DNA of 64,000 bases from Saccharum officinarum (taxonomy: Eukaryota > Streptophyta > Magnoliopsida > Poales > Poaceae), in the NCBI GenBank assembly GCA_020631735.1, contig CM036197.1, forward strand, positions 46,547,880 through 46,611,879. The letters are read 5' to 3'. The position numbers and the translations under genes were made by a program. A model generated the notes under the pieces. It was not told the DNA's origin. It worked only from the letters and a program-made list of their open reading frames with translations, and did no database searches. Below, piece after piece: positions 47,222-59,279 of this stretch (the first letter of the stretch is position 1; each line of letters starts with the position of its first letter).

Positions 47222-47692
47222 ATAAACTTAATTAAACTTTAAATTTTTTGACTTGTTTTGAATCTAGATTTTTTTTGACTCATGCAGCACCTAGGACTGC
47301 TCAGTGCCTTACGCACTAGTGCGCAGACCTGAAGGCTAGGTCAGTAAAAGGTGAGTTTCCTTTTTTTTAGTGAGAGAGAGAGATAGGTGAGTTTCCATCA
47401 CTTGTTCAGCTAAACGGAGCCGAAGCGCCGCGGCCCATGTTACGAGTTGGACAGCTCGAGACTAGTGCGGGACTTCGGGGAACGCGTATGCAGGCACGGG
47501 GCCCTTTTCGCCAAGAGAAAGCCCATTAACGGTTTGCACTTGTTGGATTGGGTTTGCTTGCTTTTTTTTTTTGGCGAAAAGGGCACCGAGGCTTTCAGTT
47601 TCAGGTTTTCCGCACAGCGTGACGATTGGTCGCATCAACTTCGATCGATCGACTCTACAAGAACGGAAAGTGTTGGTGCTGAACGTATCTAT
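47222..47692. other. Spacer
   Basis: No gene recognised. A short GAGAGAGAGA run lies near 47371. Confidence 0.4.
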
Positions 47693-47920
47693 GGTCATGT
47701 TTAGTTTTCAAAAATTTTCAAGATTTTTCGTCACATTGAATGTTTGACATATGTATGGAGCATTAAATGTAGATAAAAAAATTAATTACACAGTTTAGTA
47801 GAAAATTCACGAGACGAATCTTTTGAGCCTAATTAGTTTATGATTTGACACTAATTAACAAATTTAAACGAAAGTACTACAGTAGCCAAAACCAAAAAAT
47901 TTCACGAACTAAACACACCC
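47693..47920. mobile_element. MITE with GTGTTTAGTT-type termini
   Basis: Left GGTCATGTTTAGTTTTC and right GAACTAAACACACCC are inverted and 228 bp apart. The interior has AATTCACGAGACGAATCTTT, typical of a widespread grass family related to the 9.1-9.7 kb elements. Confidence 0.75.
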
Positions 47921-48604
47921 TATATACTATATCATTCGTATGATCATCTTGTGCTGTAATCCTGTGCTTTTGTCCATTTGAAGCTGTGTATGCATGGGTG
48001 ACCGTGACTTGCTGACACGGACAGTATTTTCCCACTGATTCAGTTTTCTGTCGCTGATTGCAATGCACTAATGCCTTCTAATTTCTAAACCTCGCTATTA
48101 CATCGGCTCTGAAGCCTGAATAAAATGCAGAGCACTCAGACAACAATGGTTTTCTCGATTGTTGTGATCCTGATGAGGCTCAAATATGAAAGATAGTCAA
48201 ACAATGATAAAATCTTATGCTGTCCGAAGAACAACAACAAAGAAAAAAAAACAGGGCGTCTAAAATATAGGAGAAGCAATTTATGTAATTGATCTCCCAT
48301 GAAATGAATCAGTAGGGAGATTGAACATGAGCTCTCTATAAAAGCTGGGTTCTCCTCCGTCAAAAAAAAAAGGAGGGAGACTGGGAGACCTTTTCCCGTC
48401 CATTACTAATACCATGAAAAGAAGACAATGGCAACTACGATGGAGAGGGAATTCCGATGGAGAGAGACTGGCATGCAAACCAGTCGAAGCCAGTAGCCTA
48501 AAACAGTCGGAACCCCACACCAAAGCAGGGTGTTGCTTCAGCCAAGAACCGCTCGTGTCCACACGCTACGCCGGGGACGCCGCTCGGATCTCCGGTGCCG
48601 GGCT
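47921..48604. other. Upstream region of the pectin methylesterase gene
   Basis: AT-rich, then more GC-rich from about 48540. No other gene seen. Confidence 0.45.
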
Positions 48605-48611
48605 TATAACC
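48605..48611 (+). promoter_or_regulatory. Possible TATA box of the pectin methylesterase gene
   Basis: TATAACC, about 75 bases before the start codon. This would give a short leader of about 50 bases. Confidence 0.4.
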
Positions 48612-48682
48612 GCGACGCCTCGTCTTCTCAGCTACCACCCACTCCACTCCACCCCCTCTTCCCGGTGACGTGATCGTCAGCC

Positions 48683-50914
48683 ATGGCCAACAGAGTCGCC
48701 GTCGCCAGCGTCATCGCCGCGGTGGGCATCGTGGCCGTGATCGGCACCATCGCCGCGGTGACCAGCGCCAAGAAGGTGGACGACAACGACGCCGGCGGCA
48801 TGTTCTCCAGCGTGAAGCTCTCCACGGTGTGCGCGTCCACGCTGTACCCGCAGAAGTGCGAGCAGAGCCTCAAGCCCGTCGTGAACGACACCTCCGATCC
48901 GGAGGACGTGCTCCGGGCCGCGCTCAACGTGGCGCTGGACGAGGTCGCCGCCGCCTTCCAGCGGTCCGCGCACATCGGCAAGGGCGCCACGGACAACCTC
49001 ACCAGGAATGCCATGGACGTGTGCAAGAAGCTCCTTGACGACTCCACCGAGGACCTTAGGGCCATGGCGAGGCTCAAGCCCCAGGACGTGGTGCGCCACG
49101 TCAAGGACCTCAGGGTCTGGGTCTCCGGCGTCATGACCTACGTCTACACCTGCGCCGACGGATTCGAGAAGCCCGAGCTCAAGGAGGCCATGGACAAGGT
49201 GCTGCAGAACTCCACCGAGCTCAGCAGCAACGCGCTCGCCATCCTCACCCGCCTCGGCGAGCTCCTGCCGGAGGAAGCCAAAGCTCTGAACGCCACCCTG
49301 GCGGGTGCGGGGCATGGCCGCCGCCTCCTTGGCTGGCAGATGGGCGAGGCCGAGGAGGTGACCAGCAGCGGCCGCCGCGGGCTTCTGTCCGTCGATGACA
49401 AGATGGACGAGATCGCGGACGTGGCGAGCGCAAACCGGAAGCTCCTGTCGGACACGCTGGACGAGATCGCCGGCATGTCCCACGGCGCAAACGGCCGGCG
49501 CCTGCTTAGCACCTTGTGGTCTCAGATAACCAGCGCCCAGGGAGAGGACGTCCTAGCCCGCCAGCAAAAGCTGGGCGTGTCGCCCGACGACGAGACCGAT
49601 CACGCTGCCCGGCGCAACCTTCTGTCGTCCGAGCTCGAGAGCATCGCCACCACGTCCGCCGAGGCGAACCGCCAGCTTCTCGCGGCGGAGGAGCTCCCCG
49701 ACGAACTCGCCGGCAAGCGCGAGCTGCTGTCCCGGACGCTCATGGGGATCGACGAAGCGGCCACCGACGCCAAGCGCCAGCTTGATGAGGCAACGATGGA
49801 GGACACCATGTCCAGCGGCCAACCTGCAGACCACAGGGTACTGACCATGGGCCTCATCGGGACGTTCGACGAGATCCAAGACGGGCGCAGCCAGGTGCCG
49901 CCCGGCGACTTCCCCAAGTGGATGCCGGCCACCCAGAGGAGGCTCCTGCAGCTGCCCAGCCTGCAGAAGCCCAACAAGGTGGTGGCCCCGGACGGGAGCG
50001 GCGACTTCAAGACCATCACCGAGGCCATCGCCGCCGTGCCCAAGACCTTCGAGGGCCGCTTCGTCATCTACGTGAAGGCTGGCGTGTACAAGGAGTACGT
50101 CACCGTCCCCAAGGACATGGCCAACATCTTCATGTACGGCGACGGGCCGACGAAGACGGTGGTCACCGGCGACAAGAGCAACACAGGCGGCTTCGCCACC
50201 ATCGCCACGCGCACCTTTTCTGCGGAGGGCAACGGGTTCATCTGCAAGTCGATGGGTTTCGCCAACACGGCGGGGCCCGAGGGTCACCAGGCGGTGGCGA
50301 TGCACGTGCAGGGCGACATGTCGGTGTTCTTCAACTGCCGGTTCGAGGGGTACCAGGACACGCTGTACGTGCACGCGAACCGGCAGTTCTTCCGCAACTG
50401 CGAGGTGCTGGGCACGGTGGACTTCATCTTCGGCAACTCGGCGGCGCTGTTCCAGAACTGCCTGATGACGGTGCGCAAGCCCGGGGACAGCCAGTCCAAC
50501 ATGGTGACGGCGCAGGGGCGGACGGACCCCAACATGCCCACGGGCATCGTGCTCCAGGGCTGCCGCATCGTGCCGGAGCAGGCGCTCTTCCCCGTCCGCC
50601 TCACGGTCCCCAGCTACCTCGGCCGGCCGTGGAAGGAGTACGCGAGGACGGTGGTGATGGAGAGCACCATCGGCGACCTCATCAGGCCCGAAGGGTGGGC
50701 GGAGTGGATGGGCGACCTCGGCCTCAAGACGCTCTACTACGCCGAGTACGCCAACACCGGCCCGGGCGCCGGCACCAGCAAGAGGGTCAACTGGCCAGGC
50801 TACCGCGTCATCGGCCAGGCCGAGGCCACGCACTTCACCGCCGGCGTCTTCATCGACGGCATGACGTGGCTCCAGAGCACCGGCACGCCAAACGTCATGG
50901 GCTTCACCAAATAA
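48683..50914 (+). CDS. Pectin methylesterase with PMEI pro-domain and long linker
   Basis: An intronless gene of 743 residues. It removes methyl esters from homogalacturonan in the cell wall. Order: hydrophobic signal anchor (about 8-28), inhibitor-like PMEI domain (about 45-200, conserved Cys 50, 59, 114, 157), a linker (about 205-425), and the catalytic domain (430-743). Catalytic landmarks are all present: GVYKEYV (467), QAVAM (536), QDTL with Asp559, DFIFG with Asp580, and LGRPW with Arg648. The usual pro-PME is roughly 550-600 residues; here the linker adds about 150. It holds repeated basic-Leu-Leu processing-type motifs: GRRLLG (212), RRGLLS (231), NRKLLS (251), GRRLLS (271), RRNLLS (310), NRQLLA (329), KRELLS (345) and RRLLQ (419). 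Single-exon, GC-rich type-I PMEs are common in grass pollen, but expression here is unknown. Confidence 0.93.
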   Translation: MANRVAVASVIAAVGIVAVIGTIAAVTSAKKVDDNDAGGMFSSVKLSTVCASTLYPQKCEQSLKPVVNDTSDPEDVLRAALNVALDEVAAAFQRSAHIGKGATDNLTRNAMDVCKKLLDDSTEDLRAMARLKPQDVVRHVKDLRVWVSGVMTYVYTCADGFEKPELKEAMDKVLQNSTELSSNALAILTRLGELLPEEAKALNATLAGAGHGRRLLGWQMGEAEEVTSSGRRGLLSVDDKMDEIADVASANRKLLSDTLDEIAGMSHGANGRRLLSTLWSQITSAQGEDVLARQQKLGVSPDDETDHAARRNLLSSELESIATTSAEANRQLLAAEELPDELAGKRELLSRTLMGIDEAATDAKRQLDEATMEDTMSSGQPADHRVLTMGLIGTFDEIQDGRSQVPPGDFPKWMPATQRRLLQLPSLQKPNKVVAPDGSGDFKTITEAIAAVPKTFEGRFVIYVKAGVYKEYVTVPKDMANIFMYGDGPTKTVVTGDKSNTGGFATIATRTFSAEGNGFICKSMGFANTAGPEGHQAVAMHVQGDMSVFFNCRFEGYQDTLYVHANRQFFRNCEVLGTVDFIFGNSAALFQNCLMTVRKPGDSQSNMVTAQGRTDPNMPTGIVLQGCRIVPEQALFPVRLTVPSYLGRPWKEYARTVVMESTIGDLIRPEGWAEWMGDLGLKTLYYAEYANTGPGAGTSKRVNWPGYRVIGQAEATHFTAGVFIDGMTWLQSTGTPNVMGFTK

Positions 50915-51481
50915 AAGAGCAGTGATTTTTTTTATCTTTTTGCAGTAGTATGTTGCATGCATGCGATGTTAGGTGTGTCATCATGCATTTGCAGCATGTT
51001 TTTTTTTTTTTGGGTTTGTCAGGGAACGGCTAGTTTTTGTTATAGCTGGAAGCTCCTGTGCACGCATGCACGGTGAATAGGGTGGTGATCTATGTTACTA
51101 GTGTACGTGGAGCTAGCTTGAGAGGAATAAAGTATCAGTCAGATGAGAGCGTGACTGTGTGAGAGAAAGACAGCTTAAGAAAGAACTAATGAATAAGCAA
51201 GTTCAGGATTACCTTTTTGTATTCTAGTATTAGAAAATGTTAACATTATATTAATTCTACTGGTTTTTCCATGTACGTTTAATTTAATTAGCTTATTTGC
51301 AAAAGTTTAACTATGTATAATTACATTTTGGAGGGGAGTTTTCATGATTTGCCACAGTACGTACTATAGATTTGTGTCATTTTAGGATAAATCAATTCTA
51401 ATCCGGCCTCACACTCACAAATGCACTTAGTCTCTGAGCTTAATGCATGTTTTGTGTATGGATTAAATTAACAATGACATC
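50915..51481. other. PME 3' UTR and downstream spacer, copy A of a duplicated flank
   Basis: 3' UTR, then sequence (about 51041-51460) that recurs, diverged, as 52004-52090 plus 59467 to about 59680. Shared landmarks are GCATGCACGGTGAATAG, GTTAACATTATATTAAT and ACTCACAAAT. Confidence 0.6.
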
Positions 51482-51592
51482 CCTGTTCGCTTGTCTTTTC
51501 AGCCGTATTTTTTCAGCGAAGGAACAGTGTTTTTCTCTCGCAATAAATCAATGAACAATACTTTTCAGTTTGTCTTTTCAGCGATTTGTTAG
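51482..51592. mobile_element. Probable MITE related to 10056 and 24585 elements
   Basis: It starts CCCTGTTCGC and has GTGTTTTTCTCTCGCAATAA, the reverse complement of the family interior. The right end is decayed. Confidence 0.4.
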
Positions 51593-52003
51593 GAAAACAA
51601 CACTGATAATAATGCTAACATTTCAAAAATTAAAGAATACAGGAGGTTTCAAACCCATTAAAATGATGTCCCAGTTCGTAGCTAAATTGATGAAATATGG
51701 ACATGAAAATTATGATTTCATAAAAACATAAAAAATACAAAATGCACTAAAATTCCAAAATACTAAAAGACTTTTGCTATTTATCCGTTGATGATTTTTT
51801 TACTAAATCTATCAGATTTTTGTACGTTTGATTGTGCTTTAGGATTTATGCTACAACTGTCACTTTAATGAGTTCGTAAAAAATCTGACAGATTTGATCA
51901 CATAAAATATGTCAACGGATAACTAGGCACTCCCATAATTAAAATGGTTTGTATTTACAAAAGGCCCGCCTAGAATTAGGGCCGCTACTTCATAATAACC
52001 GAT
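51593..52003. other. AT-rich spacer
   Basis: Nothing recognised. Confidence 0.4.
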
Positions 52004-52170
52004 CGATTGGAAGCAGTTTTGTGCATATGCATGCACGGTGAATAGGTGACCAGATCTATGCATGTGCAGCTTGAGGAGAGGTGAAGAAAAACAATGTATG
52101 TATACATGGCGGCAATGGTGGTCGCGGATGGAATAGTGCTTACCGACAAGGTCGCAACTATCAGTGACAT

Positions 52171-52336
52171 TTGCCGCAGCGGGAGCAGTGGGTTCTGCAA
52201 CATGGAACTCCGCAGCAGCAAGCACCAGCACCAGTGCAGTTGCCGAACTAGCAACAGTTGCCGCAGCGGGTACTGCAACATGGACCACCGCAGCAGCAAG
52301 CACCGGCAACCCTACAGTTGCTGAACCAGCAACAGG
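52171..52336 (+). repeat. Tandem duplication in LINE ORF1, period 87 bp
   Basis: TTGCCGCAGCGGG starts at 52171 and 52258. Both copies continue to GCAGCAGCAAGCACC and end with a GAACYAGCAACA motif. Copy 2 lacks about 9 bases. Confidence 0.85.
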
Positions 52337-52669
52337 CGCCTCAACCTCCACCACTGACATCTGGCACGGTGGCTCGGTCTTGTCGCAGCAGCCGGAGCCG
52401 AAGTTGGAACAGCAGGTCAAGACCGGCACAGAGCAGCATCAGGTAACAGGGAAAGGTATAATTTTATCTGAGCAAGGCATGGGCAAGATCGACAAGGAAC
52501 GACAGTCAACGCCCATATGTTGCACGGTTCTTCCTCGGTTGCTGGAGCAAGTGCTATGCAGATCGAGAATGCGGAGATTGGAACAACCAATGTTGGTGCA
52601 GTGGAGGTAATTCAAAGGGCAGCCACTACTAAAACGTGCAGCGGTGTGGAGTGAAGGATCATTTGATGT

Positions 52670-53605
52670 TTGAGTGCACGGCGACAATTTTTTTGTGAAA
52701 TCTATAAGAGCACTAATCATGCCATGAGTCGGTGTCCGGTACTAAAGCAACCGAAACCAGTAGTCCAGTTGGTTGGCCAGGCTGCCGATGCACTTGTAGG
52801 TTATCATATTTCACATGCACCCATCCAGCCAACAAAGAAAGATTCTAGAATGGCTCTAATCTCTACTTCAGGCAAGAATCTGACAGAGGAGGAAGTGGCA
52901 GCATTTTTGCGGGTGTTGGTTTCTGATATTTTTGCGTGGGATGTAAAATGGCACAATGGCTTTGAGTTTAAGGTCCTTTTCCCTACAAAAGAGGATCTTG
53001 TAAAGATGACAAGGTTCAATGCAGAGATGAAGGAAGGGATCATTCTCAAATTTCATGAATTTAAGGAAGATGAAGAGTATTTTGGCCATGCTCTGCCAGT
53101 GGTGTGGATGCGTGTCATCAATCTACCAACAATTCTAAGGGAGTACGTCATTATGTGGGCACTAGGAACTCTTTTCGGTGTTACCCAGGATGTGGATATG
53201 GTGACTACTAGAGCCAACAACTTTGGACGGTTTGCAGTGGCAGTGCTAGAACCCAAGGCAATTCCGACCAAACTAGATGTCATCATTGGTAATAGGTACT
53301 TTCAGTTGATTTTTGAGGTTGAACCTTATTTACCTAACATCGGGCTGCGGAGCATTTGGAATATACAAAATGATGGGAATGAGGATCATGGTAATGGTGC
53401 GACAAAAGACACCGAGATGAAGGAGGCACAGAATACTAAGGACACCAATATATCAGATGCAAGCGGCGAAAATGCAGTAAAAAACAACATGACCGAAAAA
53501 GAAGACAAGGCTCCTGAGACACAGATGGATTTTGATTGGTCAAATGACAACCTGTTAGGAGAGGAGCATGAACTTAATGAATCTACACGTAATTTTTTAG
53601 AGTAA
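52670..53605 (+). pseudogene. LINE ORF1 (gag-like, DUF4283 and zinc knuckle)
   Basis: An open stretch of 311 codons. A CCHC-like knuckle (CEIYKSTNHAMSRC, second Cys lost to Tyr) comes first and a DUF4283-like nucleic-acid-binding segment follows (LRVLVSDIFAWDVKWH to the PTILREYVIMWALGTLFG region). The N-terminal Ala/Thr-rich part lies upstream in another frame (52164-52610). It binds element RNA in intact LINEs; here it is a remnant. Confidence 0.75.
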
Positions 53606-53727
53606 AAAAAGGAGATCTGGTAAATGTGAGAAATACAGCAACAATTGTAGCATTAGGTTCCTCTGGGACGTTGTCAGCACCGGCGCGCCTGCTGCAGCGA
53701 CCTTCTGCTAAGCTGGTTGGAAACTCG

Positions 53728-53820
53728 GTGAGTGCAGCCTTAGCAACGTAGCCTAGTGCTGAAGGGGGATCGGCAGTGAGCGCAGCCTTGGCAACGTAGC
53801 CTAGTGCTGAAGGGGGATTG
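53728..53820 (+). repeat. Tandem duplication in LINE ORF1, period 48 bp
   Basis: GTGAGYGCAGCCTTRGCAAC starts at 53728 and 53776. Each copy ends GCTGAAGGGGGAT. Confidence 0.88.
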
Positions 53821-54622
53821 GTAAAGGATGGCTTCTTGGGCCGGGTATAGCAGTCCACGCTGCCGGCTAGTGCTGCTGCAAGTGACTTGCAGAAAAAATA
53901 AATTTGTTGAACAACCATCCATCATGTATGCGAAGGAACGTGTGGAGATCTCAGTTGGGCAAGTTGATGGGGCAGCAGAAGGGGCGTTTGCAGATGGTGC
54001 TCAACACCTTGGTGCTCTTTTTGATGCCATGTTAGGAGCTGGAGTGACAGCTGATGGTGAGTCAAAAAATGAAATAGGTAGTGTCATGAAAGTGGTGGTT
54101 CTGTCAGATGGAGAGCTAACCCCAGTATGGCGGAGCAAACAGAATGTGGATTTTTCTGATGTGGACTCTTTGCACAAGGCAGAAAGTAGATTTGCTGTCG
54201 AGAACCTCGAGGAACCCTAAGGTAATTTAAATGATAATTCAATTTGTTCCTTTTCTAATGTTCATATTAAGGAAAACTTAGGGGGATTGGGTATTAGTTT
54301 GGGTGACAAAGATGATTTAATGATCGGGTCTATTGCACTTTTAAAAAATGTTGAAAGGGAGAGACTGAAACTATCTATTTGTTTGAACAAAATTGAGAAT
54401 GAAATTGATTCTGAGGAGGATGAGATCGATCTAGACACCTTCACCATAAGTCGACTTTGTGGCGACTTAACGGAGAAGGTGATGGACAATAATAGTGCGG
54501 ACCTTGATGGGGTACTTGTAAATGTACCCATCAAGGTGGCAAAAAGCAAAAAGAAAAAGAAACTCCTCAATAAGAATGCAGTTGCAAGAAAAAATAGTAT
54601 TTCAATGAAAGGTGTATTCTAG

Positions 54623-57600
54623 AACTGCAGAGGTCTGCGCGATTTAGCTAAACACACTTTTTTACATGATGTGGCTGGGATAACAAACTTGATTTCATAG
54701 CTCTATCAGAGACCGACAAAAATAGTTTTTCGACTCAGTGTTTAGAAAACGTTTGTGCGGGGGTTGATTTTGTTTGGCATTGATGGTGTCCTCGAGGTAT
54801 GTCCGGGGGATGCCAATGGGAATAAATCAAGGATGTTTTGAAATAGAGAACATTGAGGATGGTGATTACCTTATCAAAAATAAAGTAGATGGTTTTTGAT
54901 GGGCTCTAATGTCTGTATATGGTGCAGCACAAGAAGAGCATAGAGAACACTTTCTATCAAAGTTAGTACGAGCTTGTACTAGCTGTGGGGATCTACCTTT
55001 CTTAGTAGGGGGAGATTTCAATATCATTAGGAATCCATCGAAAAAACATTTCAAGATATAATAATAAGTGGCCACTTTTGTTTCATGCTATTATTAAAAT
55101 GTTGAATTTAAGAGAGCTAGAGTTGATAGGTAGGAAATACACATGGGAAAACTTTGTAGAGGTTCAACATATGAAAAGTTGGACCGTATCTTAGTAACAA
55201 CAGATTGGGAACAAAAATTTTCATTAGCTTCTGTTTAGGCACTTACCCAAGAGATCTCAGATCATACACCTCTTTTATTAGATAGTGGTAAACCATCTCA
55301 CAGAGGCAATGCTATGAATTTTAAGTTCGAGCTAGGGTGGCTAACAAGAGTGGTTTCTTTGGGATGGTCGAAGAGGTTTGGGAATATAAGAATAGGGGTC
55401 AGTCACCAATAGAGAAATGGCAAAACAAAATTAGAAGGTTGTGACGTTTCCTCAGAGGTTGGGCTAGGAATTTATCTTCATAAAATAAGAAACAAAAATC
55501 TAACCGGTTGACTAAGATAGATGATCTGGACAGAAAGGCAGAGACAATTGTGTTGTCACCTCAAGAGGTAGAACTTAGACCTCATCTCAAAGGGCAATTA
55601 ACTAAGTTACTGAGAGAGGGGGAGATCTATTGACTCCAACGATCAAAAGCAACAACGTTATTGCAGGGAGATGATAATACTAAGTATTTCCATCTAGTGG
55701 CAAATGGAAGACACAGGAAAACAAAAAATGTCCAGCTAGAACAAGAAGAAGGAACGATTGTTGGGGATAGGAATTTAAAAAATTATACAACTGAGTACTA
55801 TAAAGATTGTTTGGACCTCATACATTGAATTCATTCTCAATGGACGAGACTTTGAGGCATGATATACCTCAAGTGTCGGAGGAGGAGAATGAGGTTTTGA
55901 CGGCTCCATTCAGCAGGAGGAGGTTTGTCGGTGTTTTGTAAACCGGACTATTAAATTTATACGATTGTCACGCTGCTCTAGGAAGACGATGGTAGCATCT
56001 AATAGACACGAGGATTTATACTGATTTAGGCTGGAGCCCTACGTCCTTGGTCAGAGATGATTGAGTGCGTGTTCCTCGCTTAAATGCTCTGAAGTTCTTA
56101 TAATGGGGGTGCAAGAATGGGAAAAGAGATGGTAGAACCTATGCTAGACGAGGGGCAGCCCGAAGAGAAGCTCTAGGAGCCCTACTGCTATGGTGAATGG
56201 AGTGGTATAGGATTCAGACTGAGTAGGGGACCTAGAATGAGTAGAGGACTCTGACTGTCTAGAGAGGGTGCCCTGGCTACCCTTATATAGAGTCCGGGGC
56301 CAGGGCACATACAAAGCAGGAGGTCCTAGCTAACTTGTCTTGCAAGCTACGCCGTCTTCTGGTGCATGTCCAGTCATAGCTATCATCATGGTCTTCTAGT
56401 CATGTTGCGGTAGGATGTGACGTGGTGCTACTATGTCGGCTGTGGTGGCACTGTAGCCTCATTGGTGGTTCGTCAGCCATGTTGTGCAACGTGGTATCCA
56501 TCATGTCCTTCGTCACCATCTCCTAGTTTCTTGGGGTATCGTACATGAGTTGGTAGCCGTCCTAGTTCATTGATCGTTTTGGTTGCTTTGGGGGCTGAGG
56601 GCCTCGACCCCGATCGTCAGGGTCAGGGCACTCTGTTGGTCTGGATAGCCCTTTGGCAAGCCCCTTGTGGATCTCACCCCATAGTGGGTGGGATCGTACA
56701 AGCGTCTAGTCGATCCGTATTTGGATGGTGGGTATCGTACCCATTGCCACCGTGGTGCGGTGTCATCTCGTCGGTGCGGCGTGGCACAGAGATGGTGTTT
56801 GACTGGGCTGAAGTGATCGTTGTCCCCTCGGTCCTTGCACGGTCAGTGTCACGTGCTTTCTCTTGTCAGAGCGGGCGTGTTTAGCTGAGCTCAACCTCTC
56901 CTCATTCCTCCTAGGGCTCAGGATGACGGAGAGGTCATGCGCCCATCGAGCATGGTGCGACTAAGGTAAGAGGGAGGGGTCATGGCCGACCCCAGCCTCG
57001 ACGTCTAGCCTAGATCGCTTGGCCTAGTCGGGCCTCGGTCGTTCGGGCCTTTGCTAGCTAATGTCTTGTGGACCACTTAGCCTGCTAACAGATCGGTGCC
57101 TTGAGATACCTCGGGGTTACAACCTCGACAAGGTTAAATTGGCACTTGGTTCGGATGGCTTTCCCGCAGAATTTTACCAATTCTTTTGGGAGGTTGTGAA
57201 GCCAGATTTAATGAACCTTTTTTATGAATTCCATGCTAGGAGACTTTCTATCCATAGCCAAAATTTTGGGGTAATTACATTACTTCCAAACATTGCTGAT
57301 GCGGCCCGGATACAACAGTACAGGCCAATATGCTTATTAAATGTGAGCTTTAAAATTTTTACGAATATGCTAAATAATAGGATTTAAGCTCATAGGACCG
57401 TCGCAGACGACCTTTATCCCAGGTCACTGTATCATGGAAGGAGTTGTGATGTTACATAAAAAGGTCCATGAGTTATATAGGAAAAAACAAGATGGTGTGA
57501 TCTTAAAACTAGACTTTGAAAAGTCTTTGACAAATTAAAGTGGCCGTTTATACAACGGGTCCTCAGAATGAAAGAATTCTCACCAACTTGGTGTGAATGG

Positions 57601-59279
57601 ATTTCAAAAGTTATGTCTAGAGGGAGTGTTGCAGTAAAGGTCAATGATAATGTAGGCCACTATTTCCAAACTAGAAAAGGAGTGCGATAGGGGGTCTATT
57701 ATCTCTAATCCTGTTTAATATAGTGGTTGGCATGCTGGATATCTTTATTTCATGAGCTAAAGAGGTTGAACAAATCGAAGGGGTTGTTCCGCATTTGGTA
57801 GACGATGAACTTTTAATCCTTCAGTATGCAGATGACATTATCATCTTTATGGACAATGGTCTAGAGAAGGCCAAAAATATGAAGCTTTTACTTATTTAGG
57901 TATCTGGGAATCCCTATGCATCATAGAAAGCTCATGAATAGAGACTAAAAGCATGTTGAAGAACGTTTTCAAAAGAGGCTGAATTGTTGGAGAAATAAAA
58001 TGTTGTCAATAGGAGGGATGCTTGTTCTGACTAACTCCGTTTTGAGTAGTCGCCCCATGTTCATTCTTTTTTGAAGTACCTAGAGAGGTTCTAAAGAAGT
58101 TAGACTATTTTAGGTCACGGTTTTTAGGTAGAACAATGAACACAAGAAAAAAATATAGATTGACTAAATGGGAGGTAGTTTGTACACTGAAAGATCAAGA
58201 AGGTGTTGGGAGTCCTAGACTTAGACGTTCATAGCAACTATCTCTTAAGCAAATGGTTTTTTAGGTTGCTGAATGGAGATGGGGTCTAGCAACAATTGCT
58301 GGCAACAATTGTTTAGGAATAAGTATTTAAGAGACTAAACTTTGACACATGTTCAATATATGCCTGGGGATTTCCAGTTTTGAGCTGGTCTTATGAAGGT
58401 CAAGGAGGAGTTCCTCTCGTTGGGCAAGTTTGATGTAGGTGACGGGTCTCAAGTGCGATTTTAGGAGGACTCAAGATAAGACCACGTCCTTTAAAATCTC
58501 TCTTCCCCGCATTATATAATATTGTTAGGAAAAAAGACGTATATGTAAAAGCAGTGTTGTCTATGACACCGTTAAATATGGCTTTCAGGAGATCTATGGT
58601 AGGTGTTAATTTACAAGCGTGGCACGATATGGTCACTATGGTTACAGATGTACAGTCAACAAACCAGATAGATCATTTCGTGTGGGGACTATATCAGAAT
58701 GGGTTGTTTTCAATCAAATCCATATACATAGCCTTATCATGAATTCAAGCTATATCTTATAACACATTAATATGGAAACTGAAACTACATCTCAAAATCA
58801 AAGTATTTTTGTGGTATTTGTATAAGGGAGTAATCTTAACAAAGAACAATTTAACAAGACGACAGTGGTAAGGAGATAGAAAGCGTTGTTTCTGTTTTTC
58901 TGATAAGTCTATACAACGTCTATTCTTTGACTGTCATTTTGCTAAATTCGTGTGGCGAACTATTCACGCTTCCTTTAATTTAATATCTCCAACTAGCGTT
59001 CATAATTTGTTTACAGGCTGGTTAGACGGGATAAATACGAAACTGAAATCTAAGATTCTCGTGGGTGCAAGTGCAATTTGTTGGGCGATATGGTTAACTC
59101 AGAATGATATAATTTTTGACAAGGCCACAACACCATCTTATTTACAGGTTATCTTCAAGAAAAGCTACTGGACCAGGTCCTGGTCCCTATTACAGAAGGA
59201 GGAGGATCGCCAAATGATGAAGATGGGATGCGGGAATATTGAGACAACTATGATGGAGGTGTTTGCAAGACACAGTTAG
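54623..59279 (+). pseudogene. LINE ORF2 remains (endonuclease, reverse transcriptase, zf-RVT)
   Basis: The ORF2 start has W changed to stop (VF*NCRGLR). Endonuclease-like segments follow (LVGGDFNIIR region near 55005, frame-broken). The RT core resumes after the solo LTR. The longest clean pieces are 57140-57387 and 58950-59279. It is not translatable as one protein. Confidence 0.75.
55926..57130 (+). mobile_element. Solo LTR of a Gypsy-type retrotransposon
   Basis: It begins TGTCGGTGTTTTG and ends CTCGACA (5'-TG...CA-3'), 1,205 bp. It is flanked by a perfect 5-bp target duplication, AGGTT, at 55921-55925 and 57131-57135. Removing it restores a continuous LINE reading, EEV then KLALGSDGFPAEFYQ. 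A TATATAG promoter box lies near 56290. There are no internal retroviral domains, so recombination between LTRs has removed the body. The Gypsy assignment rests on the terminal sequence style only. Confidence 0.9.

Noticed and set aside
48677..50962. Long antisense frames across the PME gene
   Set aside because: Shadows of GC-rich codon use; only the plus frame contains the PMEI and PME catalytic motifs.
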